NCBI RefSeq assembly: GCF_029784135.1
Contig: NC_073745.1
Span: 279,841,803 to 279,905,802, forward strand
Direction of reading: 5' to 3'
DNA from: Toxorhynchites rutilus septentrionalis
Lineage: Eukaryota > Arthropoda > Insecta > Diptera > Culicidae
Length of the DNA: 64,000 nucleotides
This document shows, piece after piece, positions 13,140 to 23,788 of the stretch (its first letter is position 1; every line of letters starts with the position of its first letter). The notes below the pieces were generated by a model. That model saw nothing but the letters and a program-made list of their open reading frames with translations. It had not been told where the DNA came from and ran no database searches. Position numbers and translations under genes: made by a program.

Positions 13140-13270
13140 GGCACTTGTGGAGTTCCAGTCACCTAATTGCCCACATTTTAGCCCAATAGAAAAATATTGG
13201 GCAATAGTGAAGCGGAAGCTCAAGAAGACTGAGGTGACCAGATGACCACGAAAGCGCACAGTGAGGAGAT
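13140..13270 (+). pseudogene. Transposase carboxy-terminal fragment (ITmD37E-like)
   Basis: The plus strand encodes PNCPHFSPIEKYWAIVKRKLKKT, in two frames at its start, around 13155-13240. This is the conserved stretch carrying the final catalytic Glu in ITmD37E/Tc1-mariner transposases (NCPELRPIE.YWA type). Nothing upstream continues the frame. It directly precedes the left end of the Tc1 relic at 13310, so it may have been cut off by that insertion. It is interesting that this is the very segment missing from the relic at 10300-10830. Confidence 0.6.
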
Positions 13271-13309
13271 TGGTTAACCTTTTTAGTATGTCATTCAATC
13301 CCCGAGATA

Positions 13310-14547
13310 TACAGTGATCCGCAGCGAAAAGAATCCATATGAATTTATATGCTTTTTCATAGCTGAATGATTGAAAATATGTGAATGATAATTAAGGTAA
13401 CCTCTCGAAACCGTTATTGAACAGCATAGAATAATTTCGATATGAAATTTTTCATGTTCTATGTAAATTTGGTAATTTTTGTAATTTTACCTATCTTGTA
13501 ACAAAACATTGACGCATCCCTCGTTATTAGTGTTGTCTCATGTCAAAACTATTTGTACGCGCGATTTACGTTCAATTCAAGCTGTGCTTCGGTTGCTTAT
13601 CGTTGAGAAGAGTGTTGGAACTTGAAACAATCTGGCTGGTGATAAAATACTGTAAGGATAATCTATCACAATGGAAAAATTGCTGCAACATATTCTGTCA
13701 GTCATGGTGCTGTACAGGAAATTTGGGCAAAGTACCATAAACTCGGATCTGTGGCTGCTGCCGGAACGCGTAGAGGAGGTGTGCGTAAAACAGACCGTCG
13801 CTCTGATTCTATTTACATCCGAGAAATTAAGAAAAAATCATCGGTAACTATTCGATCTATCAAAGAAAACCTTTAGCTTTCAGTTTCCGACCGTACCATT
13901 ATCCACAGGATCAGGAAACATGGATAGCAGACTAATTTCGCTCCTAAACTACCATACATTAGTGAAAAATAAAAGGGCACGGCTAGAGTTCACAAAACAA
14001 ATCTCAACAAGCCGATATCTTTCTGGAAACGTGTTTTGTGGACTGACGAATCGAAGTTTGAGGTCTTTAATAAAAAACGACGAGTGAGAGTTTGGAAAAA
14101 ACCAGGTGAAGCGCTACAAGATTGTCATCTACAGCCTACGGTAAAACACGGTGGTGGAAACATCATGATCTGGGGCTGCATTGTCTGGGCCAGAGTTGGA
14201 AACATGGTTCAAATTAACGGCATTCGTCGTCCACAGGCTACATTGACACCATCACTGAAAATCATCGTGCATCTGATTCAAAAACCGACGTAGGCAAAGA
14301 CTGCATTTTCCAACAGGACAATGATCCTAAACATACTGGCAAAAGGTTTTTTGCACGGGTAAGCGAAAGTTCTGATAATTAGGTGCAGAGCATGCCCAAA
14401 CGTCTTCAAAAGACGTTTGAGCGTATTTTATTCTTGACATTTCACTAAATTTATTTTTTCGAAGAATCAACTTGAACTTGTTGAAAAAACTCAACAGTTT
14501 CATATGGTTTTTGACTTTTTAAAGCTCAGTTACGCTGCGACTCCTTG
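13310..14547 (+). mobile_element. Tc1-like element, dead, next to an E74 splice donor
   Basis: The left end reads CAGTGATCCGCAGCG and the right end, reverse-complemented, CAAGGAGTCGCAGCG. Both are flanked by TA (13308-13309 and 14548-14549), as in Tc1 elements. The transposase is broken. A helix-turn-helix part lies near 13640-13740, then TDESKFEVFNKKRRVRVWKK and TVKHGGGNIMIWGCI at 14040-14190, then FQQDNDPKHTGK near 14310. The region before MPKRLQK, which should hold the DLNPIE motif, is deleted. Its right end lies about 50 bp inside the intron from the exon B donor at 14599. Confidence 0.75.
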
Positions 14548-14599
14548 TAAGTACGTAAATTTGGAATATGAAAAAAAACAAAAAAAGGAGAATACTCAC

Positions 14600-15079
14600 G
14601 GGGAACGGTCCGCTGGTTCCAGATGTTCCTGAGTGGGGGCGAGTTGTGATGGTAGAAGTTGGGCCTCAGGAACGTTCCCGGCGGTAAGTGGGCTTGTGCT
14701 GCTGCTTGCTGCTGGAGATGTTGTTGCGTAGCAGCCGCTGCTGCTGCTGCCGCCGAGAGAGTCACCGACGAGGGAAGAGACGAGCCGGATGTGGGTGAGG
14801 ATGAGGCATTCAGTGGAGGCAGACCACCTCCTCCACCGCCGCCACCACCGCCACCACCCACACCCGTTAGTAACGAGGTGCCGTTGCCAGAAGTGGCCGT
14901 ATTGCTACTACTGCTGCTGCTGCCATTGTTGTTGGCGCTGTTGCCGTTGCTGGTAGTGGTGCTGTTGAGTGGAATTCCAAGGCGAGCCTTGAGTTCATCG
15001 CTGCATGCTGGCTGACCACCGCTGCTGGAGCTGTCCACGTCGGAGACGCCGCTGTCCGCAGGACTTGGAGGTAGTGAAC
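14600..15079 (-). CDS. E74: E74 (Eip74EF-like) common exon B
   Basis: E74 is an ecdysone-induced ETS-family transcription factor acting in the nucleus. This internal exon encodes 159 codons plus split codons. It opens G-SLPP, then SPADSGVSDVDSSSSGGQP, followed by DELKARLGIP. Ser/Asn-rich, Gly12, Ala8 and Gln-rich tracts follow, and it closes with GTFLRPNFYHH..PPLRNIWNQRTVP. The non-repetitive blocks match, in the same order, the region of Drosophila E74 upstream of the ETS domain (SFPPSPADSGVSDVDSSSSGG, DELKARLGMP, GTFLHPNLY, LRNIWN). The acceptor is GCGCAG at 15080 and the donor is C|GTGAGT at 14599. Phase is 1 at both ends, matching exon A upstream. The homopolymers differ from the fly, as expected for linker tracts. 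The ETS exon is not in the window. Confidence 0.93.
14659..15015 (+). other. Antisense shadow frame opposite exon B
   Basis: A 118-codon plus-strand frame rich in Pro, Leu, Ala and Val is generated by the GC-rich triplet repeats of exon B read backwards (Gly tract to Pro tract, Ala tract to Ala tract). There is no start context or motif to support it. It is listed only because a reader scanning the plus strand would see it as one of the longer frames here. Confidence 0.85.
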
Positions 15080-15129
15080 CTGCGCCATTGAGGTACGGTT
15101 GGCAGGAGCGAGGAAGAAGAGAAGAAAAA

Positions 15130-18100
15130 AACAACGAAAATTAAATTCTTTTCCAGCTTCGGATGGACAGACGGGGGAAAGAAATATTTGTACAATAGCA
15201 ACAAGGATAATAAGGGTTATTTCCCGTGTGTGCTTGACGGTACCCCGTATATACTCCTAATCCGTCAATCATTGCGCACACAACAATGTGCAATACGCTG
15301 CAGGTTTCCATGCGAAATCGCACCGAAAATTGCAGCAAACTGCAACACAATCGAGGTCCCAGCATGTGATATCCCGGATTAAGCCCTTCAATCCCAACAA
15401 CAACAAAAAAAAAAAAAAAGAAAAGGTTACAAAGAAACAACTTATGACAGCTTTTCGGTAGCGTTCGCTCCCCTGGTGGAGAATTTCCGTGTTATCCAGC
15501 CCAAAGCGGCAGCAATTAGAGGTTCAGAAGCGAAAACAAAAAAATAAAACATATCTTTTATCCCGAAGTTTTGCGTCCCGATCTTGACAATGAAAGCCAT
15601 GGGAGAGAGAGGTTGAAATCCAACAGCCAGCGGCGGCAGAATGACCCTGCAGGGGAGGAAGAAGGAGAGCAAGCAAAAGGATTCCCGATTGTTCACAGTT
15701 TCGCTCCAGATGCGATCACCTCAGAGGGTGAGTGAGAGAGAACCGATCTCACCGACGGAACCTTAGGTTTGAAAGGGTATATATTATACAGGTGGTATCA
15801 GATTTATATCAAAGATTGCATTTTTGTCGCTTTTTATTCCCGGGTTTCTTCGCGAAGGTAGAGTGAAAAATAACAATTGCAATCGAAAGGCAAAAAAGGA
15901 TCGGAATCAGAGCAGCTCTCACAAGGATCAGAGGCCGGATGGGATTGGAATTAGTTTCTTTTTCTCGACCTGAATTTTTTGATATACAAAAGGGCTGGGT
16001 ACTACTTGATTTGATTCAACAATTTCTGGCAGATCTTTTTTTGGTCTGAATCGATTTTGGTTTCTTTTTTTTTGGTTTCGAAATATATGAGGGTGATGAA
16101 CGATTCAATTCAGTAGCGAAATCTGCAATAATATTTATTTTGACCTCGGTTTAGGGATCGTGGATGGCAGAGATGGGAGACCCGCACATATTATTATTAT
16201 TAGTGGGTCTGCAAAATTAGTCCAAAGAGACGGTGTTTGTGCCTGGTAATGCCACGGGAGAACAAACCAATAGTTTTGGGAAAAAAGGACTGTTTTTCGT
16301 GACGTGACTTGACATTTTCGAAAATTGAATGGAGGAGGTCTGCCTTTCTTTGTGAGAATGTTCCCACGCGAGAAACCTCTTTTGCCGGTCGATTTTCGGA
16401 AAACTGCGTACGTGAAATCGCCAAAAAAAATTTAACATATATCATTAATTTTGTGGTTTTGTTGATAGCGAGGAGTAACCGGATGAAGGAAAGAGTAAGG
16501 CAGGACAGAACTGAAGAGTTAAGGTGAGTGTTTGATGCGTGTGCATGTGTATGTTCCGGTTATAGAGTACGTACTTGTAAGTTTGAGAAAGCGGCGTGAG
16601 TTTTTGAACTTCTCCATCGACTGCAGATGGAAAATGTTCTCCAGGAAACCGTCGTCATCCACGTCGGCACCACCGCCGGAGGCGTACGGGAACGTGGTGG
16701 AAAAAACTGTTAATGTTTTGGCAATTTGTGGTTGCATTTGGCATGGTCGAAATTTTTTATGGTTTTTTTTTTTGTTCGGAAGGGGGAAGAGAGAGATAAA
16801 CATATGCACGAATTAATCCATTTGGTGGGGCGTTATATTACAAACTAAGTGTCATCTTTTCTGCGATGATTGCAAATAAAGAAGTGCGCTCTAACGATGT
16901 TTTTAGGCGTGCATAGTCCAATGATGAAACATTTGTATGGTTAAGTTCGATGAAAACAGAACAAAAATAGCGACAAGAATGACTTTTTTTGCATCGGTTA
17001 TGAGGTTATGAGTCATGTCGGTGGGGCGTAATTGGATGGGCATAAAGAAAAACAAATGGAACGATTCACATTTCCAAACAAAAATACTCTACCCTTTTTA
17101 TTCCGGTATCGTGAACAAGCCATGAAGTAAACTACATTGCGCAACACAGAGCGAATACTGACACGGTAAACCCAAGACTCACCTCGTCGCAAAACTCATT
17201 TTTTTGTCGAAATAGAGAAAACATTATTAATGTTAAACAGTTATTTCAAACCAACAGTAGAATAACCGATGAAATTCACTTAAAAATACGAATTGTGTCT
17301 GCTAAGAATCTAGTCCTGGTCAGAGATGAAGAATTTATTCCAATGAAAAAAGGAATGTCTTTCAAGTCATGTTATAGATAAATTAACTAGTTGGTGATTC
17401 TGAAAACTTACCCCATCCTCAAAATATATAATGTTTTGAGATTAGGAATTATGACAGTTACAATAATCATGTGTTAAAAATCCTATGTTATCTAACATAG
17501 TACATATTAGTTTTGAAAAAAGATTCCCAAGAAGCGGGATCTTAAATCAGATCCAATTATCCAATGAATCATCCTTATTTTGGGTTCTGATAGAACGGAA
17601 TGCAATTTTTGCATTCTGCGATCCGATCAACTCGATTTGAATAAGATTCGACCGAAAATCAAATTGATGCAATCCGTTCGACTTCGAATTAGTTTGACAT
17701 TTGTGTAGCATCAAGGCAAGGATGCCATATGTGAGGACATATTTGCATCTTTGCACATAATCTGTTATTGTCGCACACTTGTTTTTAAGACAGGCAGACA
17801 AACAGACAGCTTCAGACTTTCTCTAAATTACGACAGAACACCAGTCAAGTATCATTTGGTTGGAATGAAAACGTGGTTGGAAACAAGCCTAGAAACTAGA
17901 TACGGATTTTCTTTTCTTTAGAACTTGGTTCACACACAAACGGGACATTAAACGAGGATTGTCGTTAAGGAAATAGGCAAAGATCCTCAAGCATGGTGAG
18001 AAGTACTTTTTTCAGGATTTATCGAACGCGGTCCAGTATGACCGGAAATTGAAGGGAAGATCAAGGAAATGCTCAGTCGCGCAAATGTTCAGCGTCAATA

Positions 18101-19389
18101 TGTGATGTGTGATACCCCACATAGTTATAAAGCATTTATATTTACAACATGTTCTTCAGAAACGACGAAAAGTTGCTGATCGAAAAAATTGGAGTGGTTC
18201 AATACAAAAAAAACTAAATAAAAATATTCTAAGAATAGTACGATCCACTATATTCATAATGGACTTTCATTTGTTTCCTCCCTTCTTGGAATATTATTCA
18301 CCACCGTTGTGATGATGTTAATCACAGAGATTTACTTTAGGATCAGGGATTGAATATTTGAATATTCCACAGCTTTGCTGTTCTATGAAACTCGACTATC
18401 AAATCAGACAACAGTTTTATCTGCTTAGGACGAATAACTAGATTATATTAGATTAGGGTAAAAATTAAGATTTTGAGTAAATTTCACAACGACTCTCTGA
18501 CATCGATAATAACTTCATGAGAAATATCGGTTTTTGATTTAAGGCATATTATCAATTGTTTGAATATTTGGAGCGAAAGAACAGCTCATGTTAAAAGTAG
18601 AGAAAATTGTCGATAAAATATCCAAATATTCAAACCTATTCTAGATTTCGATTGAGTCAGAACTGTCCAAAAGAAATGTAATTTTGCGCTCCACAATTCG
18701 CTCGACTCGGTTTGAACAAGTTTCGGTCGGAAATTATTCCGAAACATATTCCGCAATTCGTTTTCTTGTGGAATAAATACACAAGAAAAAAAATATTAAA
18801 GAAAATGTACTTTTCCGCATCGAATTACTATCCTGTGTAACAGAGTAACAAATTTACTGCAAGAGGTGAAAAAATAAAGAACGGAAATTGTGTTTGATTA
18901 TGATTTTATATTATAATGATAAAGTTTCAGTGAAAATACTAGGAAATTCATAGAAGAATAGTTCAAATATAGTTAGGACTGCGTATTCCAAATATTGAAA
19001 TAACATTGAGCAATTTAATTCAAATTGAAATTCAAACTCAACGCTTTGAAACTGCCTTCGGACCTATTAATCTGATAGAGAGGAAACTGCTTCACAAAAA
19101 CAGATTTGAATTCACAAAATTAGATGAATTGATATTTGCTTTGCGTCAAGGCAAGGTTGCCACATTTGCTCGATTGGATTGCAGTATGCAAAAATCGATT
19201 TCGATCGAATCGCGAAATCCAAACGAATTTTGATCTGATTCCGGAATATGGGTGTGCAAATTTCTAGTCAAAAGTGTAGCCTCAAAAATGATAGAATGCG
19301 AGGTTAGGCACTTGCAAGCAATTCATCATCATCACGATTGAGAGCTTCGATCGGTGTCTGCTGTATTTTGTGCGAGAAAAAGAGGAAAC
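15130..19389. other. Intronic DNA without recognised gene
   Basis: Bases 15130-16850 are TE-poor and moderately GC-rich. Bases 16850-19389 are AT-rich. Around 17560-17800 and 19000-19240 there are diverged segments rich in TTCGA/ATCGA words and a shared caaggc.aggatgcca / caaggcaaggttgcca motif, probably copies of an old dispersed repeat. A short stretch near 17950-18080 may be transposase-derived but is too decayed to assign. Confidence 0.4.
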
Positions 19390-20150
19390 ATTTGAGACCA
19401 CAAAGCGCAATTTGAGGAAAGTTCTGCTTTTCATGTTCAGTTCGAAGAAATCTGCGCTTGAAGCTTACCGGATGATTGTTGATACCTGTAGTGAGATCGT
19501 CATAGGTGAAAGAACTTGTCGCGAAAGAGGTCAACACTCAGGAAGTGATGGTTTTAGTATCTAAATTAAGGAGTATGCCGGTAAGGTCAAAACTTTCGAA
19601 GATGAAATCTGGAGGCACTTCTTCATGAGAATTTTATTAAAACCCAACAGAAACTAGCAAAAATCATTAGGCGTAACTCGACAAGTCTTTTTCAAATAGT
19701 TAGGAACTATCCAAAAGCGCCGCAACTGTGTTTCAGAGTCCGAGGGATACTTTCCCAACGTCGGAAACTGAAGGCATCGGATTGCTAGAACTGGGGTTGA
19801 GAAGCGGATCCATTACGACAATCCTAAGCAAAAAAAAAAGTGCGAGATCATCGCGATCATCAACCAATATCGACCAAGGCCAAGGCACGAATCCATGGTT
19901 CGACGCTTATGTTGTGTGTTTGAGTGGCGTTTCCAACTGCTAAAACCAGGAGAAACCTTCACAGAAGCTCACTACTGTACACAGCTTATGCGTTTGGGTC
20001 GAGTATTGAAGAATAAATAGCCGCTCCTTGTGCAAGAACACGACGAGGTGATTTTGCTGCGCGACAATCGTGGCAACTTCGTGGATTGCTTAGGAAGGCC
20101 AACATTTCTTCAGGAATCCGAATGTTAACAGAAGAATGGAAACAGGTAGT
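19390..20150 (+). pseudogene. Mariner-type transposase relic
   Basis: Successive broken frames retain the order of a mariner transposase. First is RKVLLFMFSSKKSALEAYR..IGERTCRE near 19415-19540 (helix-turn-helix). Next is EYAGKVKTFEDE..KSLGVTRQ near 19570-19690. Then come LLKPGETFTEAHYCTQL at about 19930-19980 and HDEVILLRDNRGN at about 20040-20080, the block with the second catalytic Asp. The final catalytic block is absent. There are many stops and frameshifts. A piece resembling PIE..DDDELLA sits on the opposite strand at 19304-19350, which may indicate a local inversion. Confidence 0.65.
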
Positions 20151-20493
20151 AGCTAGCGTGAATTCTGTGACTTTTTTCTGGGATGATCACTGAAGAATAA
20201 TTCGGTGTTTGTTACATTCGAGTGAGTGTTTTTCGCTTGAACTATATTTAGGCAAATATTATAAAGTGTTTCTCACAAGTCATCCATGATAGCTATGAAA
20301 CATGGTTCAAATGATCATTGGAATGGTTTTTTTTTCTCCAATTTTCGGCGACTTCATCATCCCCGCTGACTCTCATGTTGACCTCAACCTAATCAAGAGT
20401 TACTGGATCTGTGGCAGAAAACCATAAACTTAGACATATTCTCAACTAAAATAATTCAATGGTCTCAAGTCTTACGATCTCTGTGCTCAGTTC

Positions 20494-20773
20494 AAACGGC
20501 TATTTTAACATATGAGGGGCTCAGAATGCAAGGGGTGTAAGTGACTTGATCGATTTCTCTTCGTCAACTTTTTCTTTGATTAATAACTCAACTGCAAAAA
20601 CGTTCCAATTTGAGTTTGCTATAGAATCTGATCTACCTTCCACATTGTCAAATACAGCTGGGAATGAGTTTGCAGCTAAGTTATGACCAAAAGAGAGAGT
20701 CGATGTAGAGAAATCGATCAAATCGCTTACACCCCTTTCATTCGAAGCCCCTCATTTGTTAAAATAGCCGTTT
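20494..20773. mobile_element. 280-bp palindromic MITE
   Basis: The left arm from 20494 (AAACGGCTATTTTAACA) and the right arm ending at 20773 are reverse complements over about 100 bp with roughly ten to fifteen mismatches, leaving a central spacer of about 80 bp. The arms share segments with the palindromic element at 4445-4699, so this is a family. The 66-codon minus-strand ORF at 20721 is produced by the palindrome. Confidence 0.75.
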
Positions 20774-20994
20774 GGTCGGAAATGCCCTCCATCCGAAAAC
20801 ATGATTTTTCGACAAAAATACGCTACTGTGGTAATGATTTATGATTAGATTTCTCGGCTGTAGGTTGAACAGATCGGAGTTTCATTATTTTGTACAGCAT
20901 CTCAGCCTCTGAGTTACTCGTCACCCGAATGATACACTACTCGTTCGAATTCCTGTCAAAATCGAACCGTGGCAACATCGTCATACACGTTTAT

Positions 20995-21022
20995 CTCCAG
21001 GAGGGGCATGGTCCTCCTGGAG
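20995..21022. repeat. Perfect 10-bp stem hairpin
   Basis: CTCCAGGAGG at 20995-21004 is followed by an 8-base loop and its exact complement CCTCCTGGAG at 21013-21022. Its function is unknown. It is not followed by a T-run, and it lies in intronic repeat-rich DNA. Confidence 0.6.
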
Positions 21023-21369
21023 GAAAAATATTGAAATTTTTTTCAATGCTTGCATATAAGATTTGTCATTGCTGAAGCATTGAAGGAAATTAACCGTAAT
21101 GCAGGCGTTATAGGCGCATTTAGGGTTACCATAGAATACATACAAGCGGGAATTCGGTGATTGGAATGCTATAATTTCCAGGCCAATTATCTGTACCAAG
21201 AGCAGCAACGACACGAGAAACACGGATGTTGTAACTTTTTCATATAACTGTTACCTTTCATTTCGAACAATGTTCCGCAAATTCAGATAATAAACAAACC
21301 TATTAAACCCATACTATCCACAATGGGGGTGGCCAAAAATCTGTCATGTCAGTTATGAACTGTATGTGA

Positions 21370-21371
<2 letters not shown>

Positions 21372-21457
<86 letters not shown>
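21372..21457. repeat. (AT)n microsatellite, left half
   Basis: Uninterrupted AT dinucleotides of about 86 bp abut the head of a SINE. The same dinucleotide array resumes on the far side of the SINE at 21729. Ile-Tyr ORFs across it on both strands are artefacts. Confidence 0.95.
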
Positions 21458-21460
<3 letters not shown>

Positions 21461-21726
21461 CTCCCGTGGCCGAGTGGTTAGCGTCATAACTAACATGCCG
21501 GGTGTTCGGGTTCGATTCCCGTTCTGGTCGGGGGAATTTTTCGTCAAAGAAATTTCCTCCGACTTGCACTGTGATCACGCGTATTCTAGAGCTTGCCACT
21601 CAGAATGCATTCAAGGCGTGTTATTTGGCATAGAAATCTTAACTAAGTACTAATAAAAATGACGCAAGTAATACTACGTTGAGACGGCGAAGTTCCTCTA
21701 GGAACGTTAGTGCCATTGAAGAAGAA

Positions 21727-21729
<3 letters not shown>
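21458..21729 (+). mobile_element. tRNA-derived SINE inserted in an AT microsatellite
   Basis: The head is tRNA-like: an A-box region TGGCCGAGTGGTTAGCG near 21466 and a B box GGTTCGATTCCC at about 21510. The acceptor-stem halves do not pair, so it is not a working tRNA gene. The body runs about 190 bp and ends in GAAGAAGAAGAA at 21718-21729, a short-repeat tail as in LINE-mobilised SINEs. AT arrays flank both ends, consistent with insertion into an existing array. The family name is not certain. Confidence 0.8.

Positions 21730-21786
<57 letters not shown>
21729..21786. repeat. (AT)n microsatellite, right half
   Basis: About 58 bp of AT dinucleotides immediately follow the SINE tail. It is probably the other part of the array at 21372-21457. 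Confidence 0.95.
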
Positions 21787-21788
<2 letters not shown>

Positions 21789-22477
21789 TTTTCTGTCAAA
21801 AAAATGAGCAAAAATGAGTTTCTGTATGCATATATAGTGTTGATTCCTCGTTATTTCTCAGTGTTTTCAGATTACTTGGATCCCATGGTTCCCTGAGTTC
21901 ATATTTGGGTGAAAACTTTGAATATACGAATTGCATGGTTTGATTTTTGCTCTTTATCAATAATTATTGTTACCAATTGTCAAGAATTGTGTTAAAAATG
22001 AAAGGGTATGTGGAGAACATTGTTACAAATATGATTTCAAGTACTCTAATATTGGCCCAGATGAGAAGATGCGGTTATGTCATGAAAAATTCTAATATAT
22101 TCTAACTTTAAGCTGGTCTCTATTATATTCATTGCTACATTGAAATCATTTTTAGGCGAAAATAACATGCAACTAAAACCACATAAATATTGAGAAAACT
22201 TTGAAGAATTAAGATTTGTGCAACAAATTGCATTCTGCGATAATAACTGCGCTTTTTTTCGAACGAGTTGTGAAGAAAGATAAAAGATTTTTTAGCATCG
22301 AAAAGGTGGCGCAGGTTTACTAAAATTCTAAAATGTCGAGTTAAGGTAGCAAAAAGCTCTCATTTTAAGGATCTCTGATATCTGCCGTGACAATTTTTTC
22401 AAAGATTTATTACAAAATGCCCGGAAATTCGGATTACTGTGATTGGCGATCGTATCAAATGGAACCTAATCGGTATC

Positions 22478-23414
22478 ATTAGGTCGTATGAATAAAACAA
22501 AGTATTTAGTATTTACTCGAATCCGTATGAATAAAAGTTTACTAATTTGATTTTCGGATTCGAACATAGTTTTTACTTTGTCAAACATCTATCATCTGAT
22601 TGTTTAGGTTTCGTTTCAAAACGGTTTTTTTTTTTGACAAAGCGTGAATTTGCGATGAAAAAGGAATAGTATCGACGTCTGGTGGCGACTTTCAATTAGG
22701 GACTATAGTTTGGGTCTTTATCTCGTTAGTGTAATACCTATCATATTAGAAGACACGAAGCCAGTTTTCAAATGTTAAAATTTGAATGAAAATGTTCACA
22801 TCATGTTATTTAATCACTTAAAACACTTTTTTCCGACTTTTATTTAACCCTTTGTCTATACATTTCCACATCATTACTGAAATTTTTCATTATAATATAA
22901 AGTTGTCTTCAAAAACAATATCGTACAAAATTGTTTCCCCACCTGCAAACGAAAGTGTTTTTCATTTGAACAGAATGCCAAATTGGTACGGAAAGGTTAT
23001 TTTTCATTCATAATTTAAATTTTAAAAACGTGTTCATTCCGCCTGAAAATCAATCAATTTTTTTATGTCCCCTGAACTAGTAAACGAAGCTCAATGCCAT
23101 CAATGCGGATCGTTAACTTGTTTAACTTCAAGCGCAAGATATCAGCATTAAACATAAATCGGATATGACATCAAAACGAATGATAGTGTTTTCAGATCCA
23201 AAGTATGCTCATGAGCATACTTGATAATAACGAAGTAAATACTTGATGAATGCTGTTTCATTCATACGAAATCAGCTAAACATCCATTTTCGAAAAGTAA
23301 ATACTTTGTTGTTCCTTTTATTCATACCAAACGTAGTAAAAACTTAATCTCACTGCTCGACTGCTCGAATGAAGTAAAGTAAAGGTGAATTTTGTTTTTA
23401 TTCATACGGCCTAT
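22478..23414. mobile_element. 937-bp DNA element with CGTATGAATAAAA subterminal repeats
   Basis: The left end reads TTAGGTCGTATGAATAAAA and the right end, reverse-complemented, ATAGGCCGTATGAATAAAA. The motif recurs inside both ends (for example at 22531 and, inverted, near 23320), as in elements with repeated transposase sites. The middle has no coding capacity. Near 22670-22720 it contains a piece (TCGACGTCTGGTGGCGACTT) also present in the MITE at 54424-54674. Confidence 0.6.
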
Positions 23415-23560
23415 TATTGTTCACAGCGGGACATAACAAATTAACTTGTCGATACTACTTGAAATAAACCACATCAGGCCTGATCAGGGTTGCCAACTAT
23501 AATTTTCAAAAATCAGGAAGAATGAAAATAAAAATCAGGAAAAAATCAGGATAGCTCCTA

Positions 23561-23606
23561 TTGGGTTGTCCGGAAAGTTCGTGAAAGTTGAATCGTACGA
23601 GCTAAT
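23561..23606 (+). mobile_element. Mariner terminal-repeat fragment
   Basis: TTGGGTTGTCCGGAAAGTTC at 23564 onward is the characteristic start of many insect mariner terminal repeats. No transposase or opposite end follows before a different MITE begins at 23626. It is a truncated end. Confidence 0.5.
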
Positions 23607-23625
23607 GGTATATAAAATCTTATTG

Positions 23626-23788
23626 TAGTCAATTCTCCTTAACTCGATGTTCTGTATCTCGATATTTTCCCTAACTAGATGGATTTCATGGCACATTCGA
23701 TTCATCTTGCAAGCATTTTTCTCTCCATAACTCGATACCTCCCAAACTCGATGGTCCCCTGGATATCGAGATATGGAGAGTTGACTGA
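23626..23788. mobile_element. Short Tc1/pogo-type MITE
   Basis: The left end reads AGTCAATTCTCCTTAACTCGA and the right end, reverse-complemented, AGTCAACTCTCCATATCTCGA. Internally there are several CTCGAT words. The 160-bp unit has no coding capacity and is probably derived from a Tc1/pogo-like element. Confidence 0.6.

Noticed and set aside
1..14599. The ETS DNA-binding exon of E74 inside the window
   Set aside because: Looked for frames with the ETS core (WEFLLKLL, GRALRYYY type) on the minus strand; none seen, so it should lie outside.
21458..21540. A tRNA gene
   Set aside because: A and B boxes are present, but the acceptor-stem halves do not pair, no clean anticodon arm forms, and the sequence continues into a SINE body with a GAA tail.
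21303..21653. Ile-Tyr repeat ORFs on both strands
   Set aside because: They read through the AT microsatellite and the SINE; not genes.
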